Source of the DNA: Myroides marinus | GTDB lineage: Bacteria; Bacteroidota; Bacteroidia; Flavobacteriales; Flavobacteriaceae | DNA: 64,000 nt | Assembly: GCF_900109075.1 (NCBI RefSeq) | Contig: NZ_FNYS01000012.1 | Span: 56,016-120,015, forward strand | Direction: 5' to 3' | Shown here: piece by piece, positions 62,303 through 64,000 of the stretch | Layout: each line of letters opens with the position of its first letter | Position numbering within the stretch: the first letter of the stretch is position 1 | Translations under genes and position numbers: made by a program | The notes under the pieces: generated by a model | What the model was told of the DNA's origin: nothing | Databases searched by the model: none | What the model saw: the letters and a program-made list of their open reading frames with translations, nothing else

Positions 62303-62830
62303 TTAAAAAAGTTCTGTCTTAAATATATTAATCTTCTCCTTTAATTGTTCAGCTAGTTCAGTTGTTGTTACTGTACCATTGCTAAAGTTATCTTGAAAAC
62401 TTGGCAAAGAGAATTGAGCTTTAATATTTCCCCCAAAGTAAGGGAATATAGAGGAAGCACTATCCATTACTGATTGTCCTCCTCTAGGGCCTGGTGATGT
62501 AGATAATAACATCATTGGCTTGTTTTGAAAGAAGCTCTTCTCTACTCTTGATCCCCAATCAAAGATATTTTTAAATGCTGTACTAAATGTTCCATTGTGT
62601 TCAGCTAATCCTATTATAATAGCATCAGCGTTCTTAATAGCCTCGTTAAAGTCTAAGGCTTGTTGAGGTACTCCTGTATTATTTCTGTCTTGAGAATAGA
62701 TAGGCATTTCGTAATCATTAATATCTAATAGCTGGATATTATGACCTTCTAATTGGTTAGTTACGCTTTTTACTAATTGTAAGTTTATTGAAGTACTGCT
62801 ATTAGTAGCAGCAAATGCTAATATGTTCAT
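62303..62830 (-). CDS. NADPH-dependent FMN reductase (second paralogue)
   Basis: The protein has 175 residues from the ATG at 62830; a start at 62860 adds ten residues that do not fit the family. The flavodoxin-like opening is MNILAFAATNSSTSINLQLV. AEHNGTFSTAFKNIFDWGSR is the conserved block with FMN/substrate contacts, and MLLSTSPGPRGGQ follows. It is only distantly similar to the one at 15678 (different loop). It probably reduces quinones or flavins. No operon partner is seen. Confidence 0.85.
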   Translation of the reverse strand: MNILAFAATNSSTSINLQLVKSVTNQLEGHNIQLLDINDYEMPIYSQDRNNTGVPQQALDFNEAIKNADAIIIGLAEHNGTFSTAFKNIFDWGSRVEKSFFQNKPMMLLSTSPGPRGGQSVMDSASSIFPYFGGNIKAQFSLPSFQDNFSNGTVTTTELAEQLKEKINIFKTELF

Positions 62831-62860
62831 CGTTTTATTGTTAATGTTTTGATGAGACAA

Positions 62861-63324
62861 ATTTAGAATGTGTAGGCTAGAAAAAACTTAATGTAGAATA
62901 AGATTTTGATATTAATTCAAATATTCTTGTAAGTAATCAATTATTGTATGTTTTTTTTAAACTATGTTGGGTTTAATTGAATTTTTTATTTTTCTATAGA
63001 TTTTTGTTTTTTATATAATGTTGTTATTGAGGGGTTTGGTTGTTTGTTTGAAATATTATTTATGTTAAAATTTATTTATAATAAAAAATATTAGGAATAA
63101 TTGGTTAAATGATTTTTATGAAATATTCTATTAAATAGGGGCTTATATGTTTTTTTGTAAGGTAAATATTATTTTATTTTAACAAATTGTGATTTATTGT
63201 GTGTTAATATTGGTTATAAAGTTCTTATTTAAGTTTAATTGTGGTTTGATATTTAATTTTTTAATGTAATGTTTGTTTTTTGTATCTTGATTTATGTTAA
63301 TTTTGGTTCTAAAATAAATATACT
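62861..63324. other. Extremely AT-rich region before the adhesin-like gene
   Basis: These 464 bp have no ORF and hold long T-rich runs. TAATTTTG at 63298-63305 is a probable -7 motif (TTTG at 63272 as -33). The base composition resembles 12305-12602, which precedes another head-repeat gene. Confidence 0.5.
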
Positions 63325-64000
63325 ATGAAAAAGAAAATTATTCCTTTGGTTGTACTTTTAGGTACAATAGGAGCATATGCTCAAACTGGTATAGGAACTC
63401 CACTACCTCATGGGACAGCTGAGTTAGAAATTTCTTCAAAAGACAAAGGGGTGCTTATACCTCGTGTAGAGTTAGTTAATGAGGCAGATACTAATACTGT
63501 TAAAGGTGGTACGTATCCTGAGAGTTTATTAGTTTATAATACTGGAGTCGGTGCATCTAGAATAGAAGCTGGTTTTTATTTTTGGAATAAAGATAAATGG
63601 AGTGCTTTAGTATCTAATAGTACTTTATATAAGTATATTAAAGAAACAGCTAAAGACGGAAATGTTACCATCACTAATACAGGTGGTAATAACTTTACAT
63701 TTACTTGGGTAGATAAAACGACAGATAAAGAAACATCTGCTACTTTAGAAGAATTAATTAAAGGTATGGAGACTGTTACTACATTGACAGAAAGTAGTGA
63801 TGGTATAAAGGCTACCTTGACCTATAAGAATGAAGAGAATAAAGCGCCAAAAGTTATTGATCTTACGACTCTTTTAGAAGGAAGTTCTGAGTTTAATAAG
63901 TTTTTAAAGACGTTTGTTGGAACAGCAGTGAATGAGACTATTACTACAATAGAAGCAGGTAAAAATGCTGATAACAAGAACAGTGGTACTTATACTTATC
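63325..64000 (+). CDS. Large secreted adhesin-like protein, N-terminal part (partial)
   Basis: The start of a gene that continues past the window. A signal peptide of about 20 residues (ATG at 63325, ending GAYA-Q) is followed by TGIGTPLPHGTAELEISSKDKGVLIPRVELVNEAD. This is the common opening of Bacteroidota surface proteins with head-type repeats. Then come VYNTGVGASRIEAGFYFWNKDKWSAL and a helical stalk-like region (KETSATLEELIKGMETVTTLTES). It is probably a long fibrous cell-surface protein secreted by a type IX-like or Sec route. The function is inferred to be adhesion or matrix. Confidence 0.65.
   Translation, partial: MKKKIIPLVVLLGTIGAYAQTGIGTPLPHGTAELEISSKDKGVLIPRVELVNEADTNTVKGGTYPESLLVYNTGVGASRIEAGFYFWNKDKWSALVSNSTLYKYIKETAKDGNVTITNTGGNNFTFTWVDKTTDKETSATLEELIKGMETVTTLTESSDGIKATLTYKNEENKAPKVIDLTTLLEGSSEFNKFLKTFVGTAVNETITTIEAGKNADNKNSGTYTY

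Overview
The window is an AT-rich bacterial chromosome segment from the Bacteroidota, most likely family Flavobacteriaceae and probably Myroides or a close relative. The phylum is supported by promoters of the TTG-N17-23-TAnnTTTG type (the clearest lies just before the SRP RNA), a TamB/TamL outer-membrane assembly pair, a BamA/TamA-type lipoprotein, a GH109-type Gfo/Idh/MocA enzyme, single-chain L-serine ammonia-lyase, and small surface proteins with GIG..NP..KLDI-type head repeats. The genus is inferred from gene content and cannot be proved without a search.

Layout. 1-8.3 kb: end of a sulfurtransferase gene, an outer-membrane beta-barrel, then a block on the minus strand (beta-propeller-like protein, AbgT transporter, RluA-type pseudouridine synthase, panB, SH3 protein, serine deaminase). 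8.3-10.8 kb: a repeat-rich intergenic region and dnaK, with a sigma-54-like promoter. 10.8-15.2 kb: an accessory island with a toxin-antitoxin pair, a DUF1444-like gene and three tandem paralogous secreted proteins. It is closed by a decayed second copy of the antitoxin gene that still carries the copied terminator and promoter. 15.2-25 kb: a four-gene minus operon (two unknowns, FMN reductase, acetyltransferase), a Crp/Fnr regulator followed by two FNR-type boxes and a PRISE-family reductase, pdxY, acetyltransferases, an AraC regulator, a hypoxanthine-DNA glycosylase overlapping a DUF2461 gene, and an unknown.

25-36 kb: glutaminyl cyclase lipoprotein, the small SRP RNA, tamB-tamL, a candidate structured small RNA, and an NtrC-type sigma-54 response regulator. 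36-48.9 kb: acyl-CoA ligase, two S9 prolyl-oligopeptidase-type peptidases, a processive-type GT2 glycosyltransferase, a GH109 alpha-N-acetylgalactosaminidase-like enzyme, an acetyltransferase and a THUMP-domain RNA methyltransferase. 48.9-64 kb: methyltransferase and ZIP transporter, an orphan ribbon-helix-helix antitoxin-like gene, several uncharacterised soluble proteins, a TetR-HPP pair with a perfect palindromic operator, gamma-glutamyltransferase, a WG-repeat protein, a FUSC transporter, an FMN reductase, and the start of a large secreted adhesin-like protein running off the end. Three intergenic gaps between 56.8 and 62.3 kb carry related short interspersed repeats, and one of them supplies the stop codon of the FUSC gene.

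No CRISPR array, tRNA, rRNA, prophage or complete insertion sequence was seen. The least explained items are the structured RNA at 33.9-34.06 kb, the FNR-box circuit at 17.3-19.1 kb, the duplicated antitoxin island, and two arrays of 11-bp-phased repeats (8.5 kb and 53.1 kb).
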